A stretch of 64,000 nucleotides of DNA. Source: Lachnospiraceae bacterium A2 (GTDB lineage: Bacteria > Bacillota > Clostridia > Lachnospirales > Lachnospiraceae). The stretch is from assembly GCA_000403315.2 (NCBI GenBank), contig KE159640.1, forward strand, positions 72,790-136,789. The letters are read 5' to 3'. Below the pieces are notes generated by a model, which worked only from the letters and a program-made list of their open reading frames with translations, did not search any database and was not told the DNA's origin. Below, piece after piece: positions 23,344-32,084 of this stretch (the first letter of the stretch is position 1; each line of letters begins with the position of its first letter). The position numbers and the translations under genes are program-made.

Positions 23344-24312
23344 CTATTTTTCTATCAGTCCCCCAAGCAGCTCCTCCAACTGCCCATACGTTTCCACCCC
23401 GTTTATCTCCCGCCGCAATTTTGCCGAATTGTGGTACCCGCTGGTATACCAGGCAGCGTGTTTGCGCATTTCCCGGATTCCCACGGTTTCCCCTTTAAAC
23501 AGAACCTGTTCCCGGGCGTGGCGCAGCAGCATCCTGGCTACCTCTGCAAACTCTGGATTCGGGAGTTCCTCCCCTGTTTCCAAAAAATGCAGGATCTGGC
23601 GGAAAACCCATGGGTTTCCCTGCGCGCCCCTGCCTACCATAAACCCGTCGCATCCCGTCTGTTCCTTCATCCGCAGCACGTCCTTGCCTGTAAGGAGATC
23701 CCCATTTCCAATGACTGGGATAGAAACTGCTTCTTTCACCTGCCGGATAATATCCCAGTCGGCTTTGCCGGAATAGTACTGCTCCCTTGTCCTTCCGTGG
23801 ACTGCCACTGCCGCAGCCCCGGCAGCTTCGATTACTTTGGCAAGTTCCGGGGCATTGGCATGGGCTTCGTCAAAGCCTTTGCGGATTTTCACGGTAACAG
23901 GTTTTCGGGTTGCTTTCACGGTTTTAGATACAATTTCATATACCAGCTTTGGGTTTTTCATCAGGGCGGACCCTTCCCCATTATTTACTACTTTTGGTAC
24001 CGGGCATCCCATGTTCAGGTCCAGGATGTCAAAGGGCCGCCCCTCAATTTCTTTTGCCATTTCGCTGATAATGTCCGGGTCTGCCCCAAATAGCTGGAGG
24101 GACACCGGGCGTTCCTTTGGGCTAGTGGACAGCAGGATTTCTGTATTTTTATTCCGGTAAAAAATCCCTTTTGCGCTCACCATTTCCATGCACAGGAGGC
24201 CTGCCCCCTGTTCTTTGCACAGCACACGAAATGGCAGGTCACATACCCCTGCCATTGGCGCTAAAACCAAATTATTTTCTAATTCTACGTTTCCGATTTT
24301 TAATTTTTCCAT
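23344..24312 (-). CDS. dusB: tRNA dihydrouridine synthase, DusB type
   Basis: Dus enzymes reduce uridines in tRNA with FMN and NADPH. The protein (322 residues) begins with LENNLVLAPMAGVCDLPFR, the conserved FMN-binding start, then has the catalytic Cys in DILDLNMGCPVPKVVNNGEGSALMK, VKIRKGF, VHGRTREQYYSGKADW and VIGNGDLLTGKDVL, GCDGFMVGRGAQGNPW. It is full length for DusB. ATG at 24312 follows AAGGGAGAA. It overlaps nothing but lies only seven bases from the coaX stop, and the two are probably cotranscribed. Confidence 0.94.
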   Translation of the reverse strand: MEKLKIGNVELENNLVLAPMAGVCDLPFRVLCKEQGAGLLCMEMVSAKGIFYRNKNTEILLSTSPKERPVSLQLFGADPDIISEMAKEIEGRPFDILDLNMGCPVPKVVNNGEGSALMKNPKLVYEIVSKTVKATRKPVTVKIRKGFDEAHANAPELAKVIEAAGAAAVAVHGRTREQYYSGKADWDIIRQVKEAVSIPVIGNGDLLTGKDVLRMKEQTGCDGFMVGRGAQGNPWVFRQILHFLETGEELPNPEFAEVARMLLRHAREQVLFKGETVGIREMRKHAAWYTSGYHNSAKLRREINGVETYGQLEELLGGLIEK

Positions 24313-24319
24313 TTCTCCC

Positions 24320-25096
24320 TTATTTCCCACGGTTCTGTTTATAATAAATTAACTGGAGCCCCCGCAGGGTCAGCGTAGGGTCATAAATATCGATTTCATC
24401 GGTTTCATTTGCAATGATTTTCCCTAATCCCCCTGTAGCTACCACTTTCAGGTCTTTATAGCCCGTTTCTTTCTTGGTCTGGCGGATAATATACTCGGTC
24501 TGCCCAATCTGCCCATAAATCAAGCCCGCCTGCATACTGCTGATGGTTTCTTTGGCCAGGATGCTTTTGGGCTTGCGGATTTCAATTTCCGGCAGCTTAG
24601 CTGCGTCTTCCCACAGGGCTTTGGCAGATGTACGGATGCCGGGGGCGGTAACGCCTGAAATAAAAGCCCCTGTTTCATCCACCAGATCATAAGTTGTGCC
24701 TGTCCCAAAATCAATGACAAATACAGGCCCCCCGTACTGCCCATAAGCTGCGGCTGCGTCCACAATCCGGTCTGCCCCTAGCTGCCTTGGGTTTTCCGTG
24801 GCGATGCGGATGCCTGTTTTAATCCCAGGCTCCACAATAACTGGCTTAATGTCAAAATATTTGATAAAAGAGCTTAGCAGGGAATGCATGACATTTGGCA
24901 CCACAGACGCAATAATTACATCCCTGACATCTTCCGGGTTTAATTTATTGTGGGACACCAAATCCCGGATGCAGATTCCGTACTCGTCGGAGGTACGCTG
25001 CAATTTGGTCGTCATGCGGAAGGTGGCTTCCAGCCTTTCCCCTTGAAATATCCCAAATGTAATGTTGGTATTCCCTACATCCACGACTAATAACAT
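24320..25096 (-). CDS. coaX: Type III pantothenate kinase
   Basis: CoaX phosphorylates pantothenate in the first step of coenzyme A synthesis and is not inhibited by CoA. The 258-residue protein starts [17 protein letters not shown], the phosphate-binding P-loop of the ASKHA fold, and shows [38 protein letters not shown] and [30 protein letters not shown] at 25096 fits the family start; frames reaching 25207 add unrelated sequence. It sits among dusB, DUF6145 and birA genes. Confidence 0.95.
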   Translation of the reverse strand: MLLVVDVGNTNITFGIFQGERLEATFRMTTKLQRTSDEYGICIRDLVSHNKLNPEDVRDVIIASVVPNVMHSLLSSFIKYFDIKPVIVEPGIKTGIRIATENPRQLGADRIVDAAAAYGQYGGPVFVIDFGTGTTYDLVDETGAFISGVTAPGIRTSAKALWEDAAKLPEIEIRKPKSILAKETISSMQAGLIYGQIGQTEYIIRQTKKETGYKDLKVVATGGLGKIIANETDEIDIYDPTLTLRGLQLIYYKQNRGK

Positions 25097-25181
25097 TTTT
25101 CTATCCATTCCTTTCGCTTTATACAGGCACAGCACGCTATGTGCCTGCCCCTGATGCTTTTCCAGTAAACCTTTTCCGTTT

Positions 25182-25520
25182 CTATTGCCCCGGCATTCCT
25201 TCCCCAAGGAAAAATACTTTAAAATACAGTTCCAAAGCTTCCAGCAATTCCTGCTTTGTCCGCTGGAGCTGCTTCACCTTAAGGACGCCCCCAATATCGT
25301 CATAGAGTAAATCCCCTTCATCTGCCCCTGTCTGGAACTGGAGCCTGCCGTCTTCGTCAAAAAACAGGGTAAGGGTCCCACCAATATCTTCCGTAAACAG
25401 GACGCACATAATTTTCAGTTCGTCCTTTATGCCTTCCGGCAGCATTTCAAATGATTCATTCAGATAATATTTTTTTGTATATGCGCTGGAACCGCACAGT
25501 ACATTTTCCTCCTGATACAT
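25182..25520 (-). CDS. DUF6145-like protein
   Basis: The 112-residue protein ([49 protein letters not shown], then [17 protein letters not shown]) matches the DUF6145 type that Lachnospiraceae encode between birA and coaX. It is soluble, probably mixed alpha/beta, and of unknown function. ATG at 25520 follows GGAGGGAGCC. It lies 10 bases from the birA stop, so the genes argF-birA-DUF6145-coaX-dusB form one likely operon. Confidence 0.7.
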   Translation of the reverse strand: MYQEENVLCGSSAYTKKYYLNESFEMLPEGIKDELKIMCVLFTEDIGGTLTLFFDEDGRLQFQTGADEGDLLYDDIGGVLKVKQLQRTKQELLEALELYFKVFFLGEGMPGQ

Positions 25521-25530
25521 GGCTCCCTCC

Positions 25531-26535
25531 TTACACATACCCATAAATCCCCCGGACAGACACCTCCCCGGAGGATATCTTTACCACACCGTTTTCCCGT
25601 TCCACCAAAAGCTGCCCCCTGCCGTCTATGCCTATGGCCTGCCCCATGTATTCCCCTTGGGGGTCCAGAACCCGCACCTCGCAGCCGCAGTTCACCAGCA
25701 GGGAATTATACTCGTCTGCCAGGGCAGACAAATCTTGGGTTTTCAAGAAAGTTTCATAGTATTGTTCAAACTGCCCCAGCACTGCGGCAAGCAGTTTTGC
25801 CCTTGGAACCGTTATCTCCCTGCCCTCCCTGCGCAGTTCCAGGTCCAATGAAGTTGCTGTCCTTGCAATTTCTTCAGGAAATTCTGCCTGATGGACATTG
25901 ATGCCTGTCCCTACTACAATATGGTTGACATAATCTATCTGTGCGCTTAGCTCTGTCAGTATTCCTACTACCTTTTTTCCATTTACCACAATGTCGTTCG
26001 GCCATTTAATCATGGCATCCAATCCTGTCAGTTCCCGGATGCCCCCTGCAACGGCAAGGGCTTTCACCAAGGTGAGCATAGGCGCATTGGAAATTTCAAT
26101 ATCTGGTTTTAACAGGATAGTAAAAAAAATCCCTGTCCCATGGGGGGAACTCCAGCTCCTGCCCCGCCTGCCGCGGCCGGAAGTCTGCCTGCCTGCCACC
26201 ACCACCGTGCCATGGCCCTCGCTGCCTGTTTCCTCTGCAATCCGCTTCGCCTGTGTATTCGTAGAATCCACTTCATCCAGATAGCAGACGGGTCTTCCCA
26301 ACCATTTGGTCTGCAGCCAGCTTTCAATTTCACTTTCCGAAAGGATATCCGGCACAGCCCCCAGCCGGTAACCCCGGTTCTGCACAGCTTCAATTTCATA
26401 CCCCTGTGCCCGGAGCTGGCTGATGGCTTTCCAGACGGCTGTCCGGGAAACCCCAAGCTGGCTGCACAAGTCCTGCCCGGAAATGTAGCTGCCATCTGCT
26501 GTTTCCCGCAGCATCTGCAAAATTTCTGTTTTCAT
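25531..26535 (-). CDS. birA: Biotin-protein ligase and biotin repressor
   Basis: BirA attaches biotin to carboxylase carrier proteins and can repress biotin genes. The 334-residue protein has an N-terminal winged helix ([35 protein letters not shown]), so it is the bifunctional form. The ligase core has [55 protein letters not shown] and GTGINVH. The C-terminal domain ([15 protein letters not shown]) is present. Its ATG overlaps the argF stop (ATGA). Confidence 0.95.
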   Translation of the reverse strand: MKTEILQMLRETADGSYISGQDLCSQLGVSRTAVWKAISQLRAQGYEIEAVQNRGYRLGAVPDILSESEIESWLQTKWLGRPVCYLDEVDSTNTQAKRIAEETGSEGHGTVVVAGRQTSGRGRRGRSWSSPHGTGIFFTILLKPDIEISNAPMLTLVKALAVAGGIRELTGLDAMIKWPNDIVVNGKKVVGILTELSAQIDYVNHIVVGTGINVHQAEFPEEIARTATSLDLELRREGREITVPRAKLLAAVLGQFEQYYETFLKTQDLSALADEYNSLLVNCGCEVRVLDPQGEYMGQAIGIDGRGQLLVERENGVVKISSGEVSVRGIYGYV

Positions 26536-27530
26536 AATGATACCGCCCCTAATGTTGCATACATAATGGCCTTAATGCTGTGCATACGGTTTTCTGCTTC
26601 ATCAAAGACTACGGACTGGCTGCTTTCAAAGACTTCATCTGTCACTTCCATTTCTGTCAGCCCAAATTTTTCATGGATTTGCTTCCCAATGGAAGTTTCC
26701 AGATCATGGAAGGCGGGCAGGCAGTGCATAAAAATAGCGGTTGGCTTTGCATAGCCCATAACTTTCCGGTTAACCTGATAGGGCATCAGTTCCCGGATGC
26801 GGCTTTCCCATACTTCTTCCGGCTCGCCCATGGATACCCACACATCCGTGTAAATGACGTCGGCGTCCTTCACCCCTTCTTCCACGCATTCCGTCAGGGT
26901 AACAGAGCCGCCGGACTTTGCTGCTTCTTCCTTACAGTAACCCACCAGGCTTTGGCTGGGGAAATATTGTTTGCTGGTGCAGGCTACAAAATCCATGCCC
27001 AGCTTTGCGCATGTCACCATCAGGGAATTGCCCATATTATAGCGGGCGTCCCCAAGGTATACAAACTTAATGCCCTTAAGATGCCCAAATTGTTCCTGTA
27101 CCGTCATCATATCTGCAATCATCTGGGTAGGGTGGAACTCGTTTGTCAGGCCGTTCCACACGGGGATTCCTGCATATTCTGCTAATTGCTCCACAATTTC
27201 CTGCCCATAGCCCCGGTATTCAATCCCATCAAACATCCGCCCAAGCACCCTTGCCGTGTCCTTAATGCTTTCTTTTTTCCCAATCTGGGAGCCGGAGGGA
27301 TCCAAATATGTCACATGCATGCCTAAATCATGGGCTGCCACCTCGAAGGAGCAGCGGGTCCGGGTACTTGTCTTCTCAAAAATCAGGGCGATATTTTTCC
27401 CTTTCAGTCCGTCATGGGCAATTCCCTGCTTCTTTTTTTGTTTCAGTTCTTCCCCCAATTCTACAAGATATGTAATTTCTTCCGGGGTAAAATCCTTTAA
27501 TTTTAAAAAACTACGTCCTTTTAAGTCCAT
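26532..27530 (-). CDS. argF: Ornithine carbamoyltransferase
   Basis: The enzyme makes citrulline from ornithine and carbamoyl phosphate. The 332-residue protein has the carbamoyl phosphate motif [13 protein letters not shown], then [47 protein letters not shown] and the catalytic HCLPAFHD. The start at 27530 follows AGGAGGAAAAATACA; the frame to 27635 has no support. With birA directly downstream it heads the operon, and the intergenic stretch upstream carries repeated hairpin sequences. Whether it is biosynthetic (argF) or catabolic (arcB) cannot be told from sequence; no deiminase is nearby. Confidence 0.93.
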   Translation of the reverse strand: MDLKGRSFLKLKDFTPEEITYLVELGEELKQKKKQGIAHDGLKGKNIALIFEKTSTRTRCSFEVAAHDLGMHVTYLDPSGSQIGKKESIKDTARVLGRMFDGIEYRGYGQEIVEQLAEYAGIPVWNGLTNEFHPTQMIADMMTVQEQFGHLKGIKFVYLGDARYNMGNSLMVTCAKLGMDFVACTSKQYFPSQSLVGYCKEEAAKSGGSVTLTECVEEGVKDADVIYTDVWVSMGEPEEVWESRIRELMPYQVNRKVMGYAKPTAIFMHCLPAFHDLETSIGKQIHEKFGLTEMEVTDEVFESSQSVVFDEAENRMHSIKAIMYATLGAVSL

Positions 27531-27619
27531 TGTATTTTTCCTCCTGAATCTATAAATATAAAGGGCATACAGCCAGTCAGGGCCTTTCTTTCCTGCTGCC
27601 TGCATATTGGAAATCAAAG

Positions 27620-27673
27620 ACCCCGCTGCAAGCAACGGGGTATCAAACTTGCAGCGCTGCAGAGCAGCGGGGT
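27620..27673. repeat. Hairpin repeats between the SPFH gene and argF
   Basis: ACCCCGCTGC (27620-27629) can pair with GCAACGGGGT (27632-27641) or, perfectly, with GCAGCGGGGT (27664-27673), and GCAGCGCTGC lies between. On the minus strand a short T-rich stretch follows. It could terminate the SPFH operon; the alternative pairing could also affect argF. Nothing else is seen between 27531 and 27761. Confidence 0.55.
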
Positions 27674-27761
27674 ATTTTCACCCACAGGGCACTTACCCTC
27701 GCGGGAATAAGTGAGAACGGACTGCCCATCTGGCATGACAGCCCGTTCCTATTGCTCCCTG

Positions 27762-28688
27762 CTAACCTTCTTTCCCTACCTCTGCAAGGGATTTTGCCAA
27801 CCCTGCCAGGCCTTGGATTTCCGAGGGGATAATAATTTTAGTCGCTTTGCCGTCCGCTGCTTTTTCAAAGGCTTCTAAGCTTTTTAACTGCAGTACTGCA
27901 CCGTCCGGTGCAGCTTCTTTTAAGAACCGCAGGCCGTCGGCATTTGCCTTCTGGATCCTTAAGATTGCCTCTGCCTGCCCTTCTGCCTCCCGCATTGTGG
28001 CTTCTTTCTTTGCCTCTGCCCGGAGGATTGCCGCCTGTTTTTCTGCTTCGGCATCCAAAATAGCAGATTCCTTCTTCCCTTCTGCCACAAGGACGGTTGC
28101 TGTCTTTTCCCCTTCTGCCTGTGTCACGGCTGCCCGGCGCTCACGCTCAGCCTTGGCCTGCTTCTCCATGGCATCCTGTATCTGCTGGGGCGGGATGATG
28201 TTTTTCAATTCCACCCGGTTTACCTTGATGCCCCATGGGTCTGTTGCCACATCTAGGGACGCCCGCATTTTCGTGTTAATTAATTCCCTTGAAGTCAAGG
28301 TTTCATCCAGTTCCAAATCGCCGATAATGTTACGGAGCGTGGTTGCCGTCAGGTTTTCAATGGCCATAATGGGGTTTTCCACGCCATAGGCAAACAGCTT
28401 GGGGTCGGTAATCTGGAAATATACCACCGTGTCAATCCGCATGGTTACATTATCTTTGGTAATCACCGGCTGGGGCGCGAAATCCACGACCTGCTCTTTT
28501 AAGAGCACCCGCTTAGCTACCCGGTCAATAAAGGGGACTTTAAAATGCAGCCCTACGCCCCAGGTTCCTTGATACCCGCCTAAACGCTCAATAACAAGCG
28601 CATGTGCCTGCGGGACGATTTTCACACAGGACGACACAAGGATTAGCCCAAAAATAATTAAAACAAATAATATAATATATCCTACCAT
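27762..28688 (-). CDS. SPFH/stomatin-like membrane protein
   Basis: The 308-residue protein has one N-terminal TM segment (IILFVLIIFGLILVSSCV) followed by the SPFH domain: IVPQAHALVIERLGGYQGTWGVGLHFKVPFIDRVAKRV, VDTVVYFQITDPKLFAYG, TLRNIIGDLELDETLTSRE, WGIKVNRVELKNIIPPQQIQDAMEKQ, then an Ala/Glu-rich coiled coil (about 165-245). It is like QmcA and the paraslipins that pair with NfeD. It would form membrane-bound oligomeric cages. The NfeD gene is 15 bases upstream, in the same operon. Confidence 0.93.
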   Translation of the reverse strand: MVGYIILFVLIIFGLILVSSCVKIVPQAHALVIERLGGYQGTWGVGLHFKVPFIDRVAKRVLLKEQVVDFAPQPVITKDNVTMRIDTVVYFQITDPKLFAYGVENPIMAIENLTATTLRNIIGDLELDETLTSRELINTKMRASLDVATDPWGIKVNRVELKNIIPPQQIQDAMEKQAKAERERRAAVTQAEGEKTATVLVAEGKKESAILDAEAEKQAAILRAEAKKEATMREAEGQAEAILRIQKANADGLRFLKEAAPDGAVLQLKSLEAFEKAADGKATKIIIPSEIQGLAGLAKSLAEVGKEG

Positions 28689-28703
28689 AACAGTCCCTCC
28701 ATA

Positions 28704-29135
28704 CTATGCTTCTTTCCTTTTTACCAGCAGCTTAACGCCGCTGATTTCTACAATTTCCACTTGGGTTTCCACAGGGATCCCATCCTCCTCCGAAGCCCGT
28801 GCAGACCATTCCTGCCCGTTGATGCTTACCATTCCCTTTGCCTTTAAATTGTCAATCTCCTGTAAGACCACCGCGGTTTTCCCAATCAGGCTCTCTGCAT
28901 TGGTTTTTATCCTGCCTTTATTAAGAAATTCTACTGCCAGCGGCCTTGTCACAGCCAGCAGCACCACAGACACCACCACGAACAGTATGCTCTGCACCAG
29001 CAGGTTGGCTCCCACCAGGCTTACCAGAAACGCAACCAACGCGCCCCCTGCAAACCAGATCGTGGTAAGCCCCAAGGTAATGATTTCAATGACTGCCATT
29101 GCTACTATTACAATCAACCAGAAAATTCCATCCAT
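28704..29135 (-). CDS. NfeD-family membrane protein
   Basis: The 143-residue short-form NfeD has three TM segments (FWLIVIVAMAVIEIITLGL, TIWFAGGALVAFLVSLVG, LLVQSILFVVVSVVLLAVTRPLA) and a C-terminal OB-fold (LIGKTAVVLQEIDNLKAKGMVSINGQEWSARASEEDGIPVETQVEIVEISGVKLLVK). NfeD and SPFH proteins act as a pair in membrane organisation. ATG at 29135 follows GAAAGGAGGGAGCGT; the longer frame to 29189 is not supported. Confidence 0.92.
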   Translation of the reverse strand: MDGIFWLIVIVAMAVIEIITLGLTTIWFAGGALVAFLVSLVGANLLVQSILFVVVSVVLLAVTRPLAVEFLNKGRIKTNAESLIGKTAVVLQEIDNLKAKGMVSINGQEWSARASEEDGIPVETQVEIVEISGVKLLVKRKEA

Positions 29136-29315
29136 ACGCTCCCTCCTTTCAGGGTATGGTTTCAAGTTTATCTTACTATATTTTTGCACATATTACAACA
29201 TTTAATCCTACTTCATGCCAGCCTTATTGCCAAACATTTTAGATTATTATATTATGGAAAATTTATTAAATATAAAATATGTAATTACACTGTTGCTATT
29301 TTACATCAGATATGG

Positions 29316-29476
29316 TATTATTCCGGAGGTTAAATGTCGACGAATTTTACGCAGAATAAATTTCCATCTGCAAGGCGGAAGAAGGCGGCGTAGCGGGGCT
29401 ACGTCAACGGATGACAACGCGGCAAATGGAAATTTAGGCAAGTAAAAACGTCGATATTTAACCGCCGGAGTAATAT
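29316..29476. repeat. MITE-like inverted repeat, about 161 bp
   Basis: Long arms of about 55-60 bases run inward from TATTATTCCGG (29316) and, on the other strand, TATTACTCCGG (29476). They share GGTTAAAT, TCGACG and TAAATTTCCAT blocks. The centre has a second hairpin around GTAGCGGGGCTAC (29390-29402). The only reading frame across it is not convincing. It lies just upstream of the LytTR regulator gene and may contribute the promoter there. The stretch 29136-29315 shows nothing else. Confidence 0.78.
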
Positions 29477-29521
29477 ATATAAAAGAAATAATGCATCACT
29501 ACAAAAGGAGCGCCTGCCAAA

Positions 29522-30220
29522 ATGAAAATCAAAATCTGCGACGATGAAAAGGAAGCAGCAAAGGAACTACAAAAAATCATCTATGGCATCATGGAGGGGC
29601 AGGAAGATACGGAAATTAAAGTTTATGGTTCAGGAAAAGAACTTCTCCATGATATTGCTGATGGGGACGTGGTTTTCCTTGACATTGAAATGCCCCAAAT
29701 GGACGGCATTGAGGCAGGGCGTTGCTTAAAAGACAAAGCTGACTGCCATATCATTTTGGAAACAGGTCAGATCCAGCGCTTCAAAGAAGCTTTTTTCATC
29801 CAAGCCCTGCGCTTCATTACAAAACCATTCCAGAAAAATGAAATTAAGGAAGCTTTGGAGGCAGCCCTTGCAAGAAACGTGGAAGACAGAACCCTGGAAG
29901 CCTATGCCCAACGCCAAAAGTACCTGCTGAAAGAAAAGGACATCCGCTACGCCCGCGCTATCAACAGCCAGGTGGAATTATTCACCGCAAACAGGGTGTT
30001 CCGGAAAGCAACTACGTTGCAGGAACTATATGCGGAACTGGATGGGCGGTTCTTTTTCCGGATAAACCGCCAATACATCATAAATTTCCGGCATATAGAA
30101 CATGTATCTGGGGATCGCCTGTCCATATCTGGCAAATCTTTTAAAATTGCCAGAAACCGCTTCCGTGAATTCAAATATGCATATCTGGAATTCGATATGA
30201 AATACAAAAGGGGGCAATAG
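29522..30220 (+). CDS. LytTR-family response regulator (AgrA/ComE type)
   Basis: Residues 1-120 are a receiver domain: acidic pair in KICDDEKEAA, phospho-Asp in VVFLDIEMPQMDGIEAG, and Lys in FITKPFQKNE. Residues 130-230 are a LytTR DNA-binding domain (DIRYARAINSQVELFTANRVFRKATTLQELYAELDGRFFFRINRQYIINFRHIEHVSGDRLSISGKSFKIARNRFREFK shown here only by its ends: starts DIRYARAI, ends RNRFREFK). Such regulators bind direct repeats of about 9 bp spaced by 11-13 bp. A sensor kinase gene follows four bases later. Repeats of that kind occur at 31527-31576, downstream of the kinase, and are the likely target. Ribosome binding site AAAAGGAGCGCCTGCC is rather far from the ATG. Confidence 0.9.
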   Translation: MKIKICDDEKEAAKELQKIIYGIMEGQEDTEIKVYGSGKELLHDIADGDVVFLDIEMPQMDGIEAGRCLKDKADCHIILETGQIQRFKEAFFIQALRFITKPFQKNEIKEALEAALARNVEDRTLEAYAQRQKYLLKEKDIRYARAINSQVELFTANRVFRKATTLQELYAELDGRFFFRINRQYIINFRHIEHVSGDRLSISGKSFKIARNRFREFKYAYLEFDMKYKRGQ

Positions 30221-30224
30221 GCAT

Positions 30225-31508
30225 ATGATAGCAGAATTTGTGCTTTATTACGGAATTACATTATTGGAATTCCATCTTGGCATATATACATGTTTTAGCG
30301 GAAAGCTAAAATATCCATGGATACAGGCTCTCGGAGGGGCTTTTGCCATCATTCTGTCCCCTGTCCTGCGCAAAACTGCCTTCCCTGTAGAAGTAGCTGC
30401 CACTTTAACTGCCGCAGGGATATCCTGCATTTGCCTTAAGCAAAACTGGAAACAAAAATTCTATCAAGCTGCCATTGTCTTTGTTTTTCTGGAAGGCATC
30501 CGGGAACTTATCAATGGCCCTAATACCCTATACCAACCAAATATCATAGAAACACCTATCCTTGCACTATTGGGGGATATTGTATATTTCCTTGTATTCT
30601 GTTTCATTTTGACCATCCAGCATCACACATCCCTACAAATGAAGCCAAAGCTGCTGAAAATTGCCAAAAAAACCCTGCCTGCATTAGCGCTTATCCTTGT
30701 CTGGGATATATTGTTAATTATTGGCGTAATTAGTTTGGCTATAGAATATATACCAGGGACAGGAGCAAAAATTTTATTTGGCGCTTTAGAATTTATCTCC
30801 TTTTTCAGTTTATTAATTTTAATTGCTTTTTCCACTTATATCGACCAGACAAACCAAGCACTTGTAGAACTGAAAAAGCAACAAGAAGAATTCCAAAAAT
30901 CAGAACAAATATATTATGAAATGTTGCTGGATAAAGAGCAGAATACCAGAAAATACAGGCATGACATGCAAAATCACCTCATATGCCTAAATGGGCTTGC
31001 TAAGGATGGGGATTTAGATGCTTTACAATCCTATTTGAAAAATATGTCAGACACCTTCCAGTCATTGCAGGCAGGCTATTACGAAACAGGAAATAAAATT
31101 CTTAATATTATAACGCTGCACATCCTATCCCAATTAGAGAACTCTGCCAACATACATATTTATGGGAAAGCCTGCAATGCAGAAATCTTTAGCCAAGCAG
31201 ATTTGGGCAGCATTTATGGAAATCTCCTGCAAAATGCGGTGGAGGAACTCAACCGTTTTCCAAAAGGGACACCGCTATTCCTTACCATCACCTTTTCTTC
31301 GGAAAGGAACGCCCTGCAAATAGAATTGGAAAATTCCTGCCGGAAACGGGAAGATTATGTTACAACCTCCAAAAAAGAGAAATCTATGCATGGGTATGGC
31401 CTGAAAAATGTCCAAGAAGCGTTGAACCGGATAGGGGGAGCATACAATATCCAACTGCGTGAATCCAGTTATTATGTAAGTGTCATCTTACCAGTTCCTG
31501 CTGCATAG
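30225..31508 (+). CDS. GHKL sensor histidine kinase (AgrC-like)
   Basis: The 427-residue kinase has six predicted TM segments in residues 1-205 and a cytoplasmic part with a coiled coil (QTNQALVELKKQQEEFQKSEQIYYEML). The H-box is TRKYRHDMQNHLICLNGL (His near 244), the N-box SIYGNLLQNAVEELNRF and the G-box MHGYGLKNVQEALNRIGG. This is the layout of AgrC-type peptide sensors of the HPK10 class. No agrB or agrD gene is nearby, so the ligand is unknown; the short ORF at 31634 is one candidate. The gene follows the LytTR regulator in one operon. Confidence 0.9.
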   Translation: MIAEFVLYYGITLLEFHLGIYTCFSGKLKYPWIQALGGAFAIILSPVLRKTAFPVEVAATLTAAGISCICLKQNWKQKFYQAAIVFVFLEGIRELINGPNTLYQPNIIETPILALLGDIVYFLVFCFILTIQHHTSLQMKPKLLKIAKKTLPALALILVWDILLIIGVISLAIEYIPGTGAKILFGALEFISFFSLLILIAFSTYIDQTNQALVELKKQQEEFQKSEQIYYEMLLDKEQNTRKYRHDMQNHLICLNGLAKDGDLDALQSYLKNMSDTFQSLQAGYYETGNKILNIITLHILSQLENSANIHIYGKACNAEIFSQADLGSIYGNLLQNAVEELNRFPKGTPLFLTITFSSERNALQIELENSCRKREDYVTTSKKEKSMHGYGLKNVQEALNRIGGAYNIQLRESSYYVSVILPVPAA

Positions 31509-31526
31509 TGGAAGAAATAACTATCC

Positions 31527-31576
31527 AGCCAGTTTCTGTTTGCCATTCAGCCAATTAAGCAGCCATTCAGCCAATT
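31527..31576 (+). promoter_or_regulatory. Direct repeats of LytTR-box type
   Basis: CCATTCAGCCAATT occurs at 31543-31556 and 31563-31576, start to start 20 bp, and AGCCAGTT at 31527-31534 gives a third related half. ComE- and AgrA-type regulators bind direct repeats with this spacing, immediately upstream of the -35. The second copy ends five bases before the -35 hexamer. Confidence 0.7.
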
Positions 31577-31580
31577 TCTA

Positions 31581-31609
31581 TTGCATTGGGCTGCAGGCAA
31601 TGCTATATT
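31581..31609 (+). promoter_or_regulatory. Promoter of the short-peptide operon
   Basis: TTGCAT (31581-31586), 17 bp and TATATT (31604-31609) with TGC before the -10, an extended -10. Transcription would begin near 31616, giving a leader of under 20 bases before the peptide ATG. Confidence 0.68.
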
Positions 31610-31633
31610 CTTCGCAGAAAGGAGGGATACAGC

Positions 31634-31690
31634 ATGTTCCATGCATATTCTATTGAAAAATTTATAAAATGGATATTCAAGTTATGGTGA
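31634..31690 (+). CDS. 18-residue cationic amphipathic peptide
   Basis: The ORF encodes MFHAYSIEKFIKWIFKLW. A strong ribosome binding site, AAAGGAGGG, lies seven bases before the ATG, and a promoter with LytTR-type repeats is just upstream. As a helix, E8, K9, K12 and K16 cluster on one face while I7, F10, I11, I14, F15, L17 and W18 fill the rest; net charge is about +2. There is no signal peptide. In size, charge, lack of leader and control it resembles the phenol-soluble modulins under AgrA in staphylococci, but sequence similarity is not claimed. It could be a toxin, a signal, or an antimicrobial peptide. That it is translated is inferred from the ribosome binding site and promoter. Confidence 0.62.
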   Translation: MFHAYSIEKFIKWIFKLW

Positions 31691-31762
31691 TTAAAACTCA
31701 TTAACATGCACACAACGAAAACGTATTTTAATTTTACGACAAGAAACAGGAGAGATTAAAAA

Positions 31763-32080
31763 ATGAAAAAATGTTTATTATCTGTGTTATTAACATGTAC
31801 AATGTTATTAGGGATGAATCTCGCGGCATATGCAGCATATGAAGATGGAAATGGCACAAATAAAAATGTCGGTGTTTCCGAACAAATGCCTGCGTATTCT
31901 GAAAACATGGGCAGGTCTATATCAATGCCCAGCAAATCCAGCCTATATACGACCGGAGAAACATACTCCGTTAGCGGAACCGCATCCACAACCTTTTCAG
32001 GATTGAAAAACAATAAATATTATTTCCTCCAATTTGAAGCTCCATCTGACTTTTCAGGCTCTGTAAGGGGGAACCGATAA
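31763..32080 (+). CDS. Small secreted protein
   Basis: The product was not recognised. It has 105 residues with a clear signal peptide (MKKCLLSVLLTCTMLLGMNLAAYA, cleavage after AYA near residue 24). The mature part is Ser/Thr/Gly-rich and ends abruptly at SGSVRGNR, without a clear end to the beta-rich fold begun by YSVSGTASTTFSGLKNNKYYFLQFE, so it may be a shortened version of a longer domain. AGGAGA precedes ATG at 31763. It lies 72 bases after the short peptide and four bases before the TraX-like gene, so one transcript is likely. Confidence 0.7.
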   Translation: MKKCLLSVLLTCTMLLGMNLAAYAAYEDGNGTNKNVGVSEQMPAYSENMGRSISMPSKSSLYTTGETYSVSGTASTTFSGLKNNKYYFLQFEAPSDFSGSVRGNR

Positions 32081-32084
32081 TACC

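Noticed and set aside
29215..29445. 76-codon reading frame over the MITE-like repeat
   Set aside because: It lies mostly inside the inverted repeat, has low-complexity content and no ribosome binding site.
29522..32080. Classical agr locus with AgrB and AgrD
   Set aside because: No AgrB-type protease and no AgrD-type precursor with a thiolactone Cys is encoded; the 18-residue peptide has no Cys.
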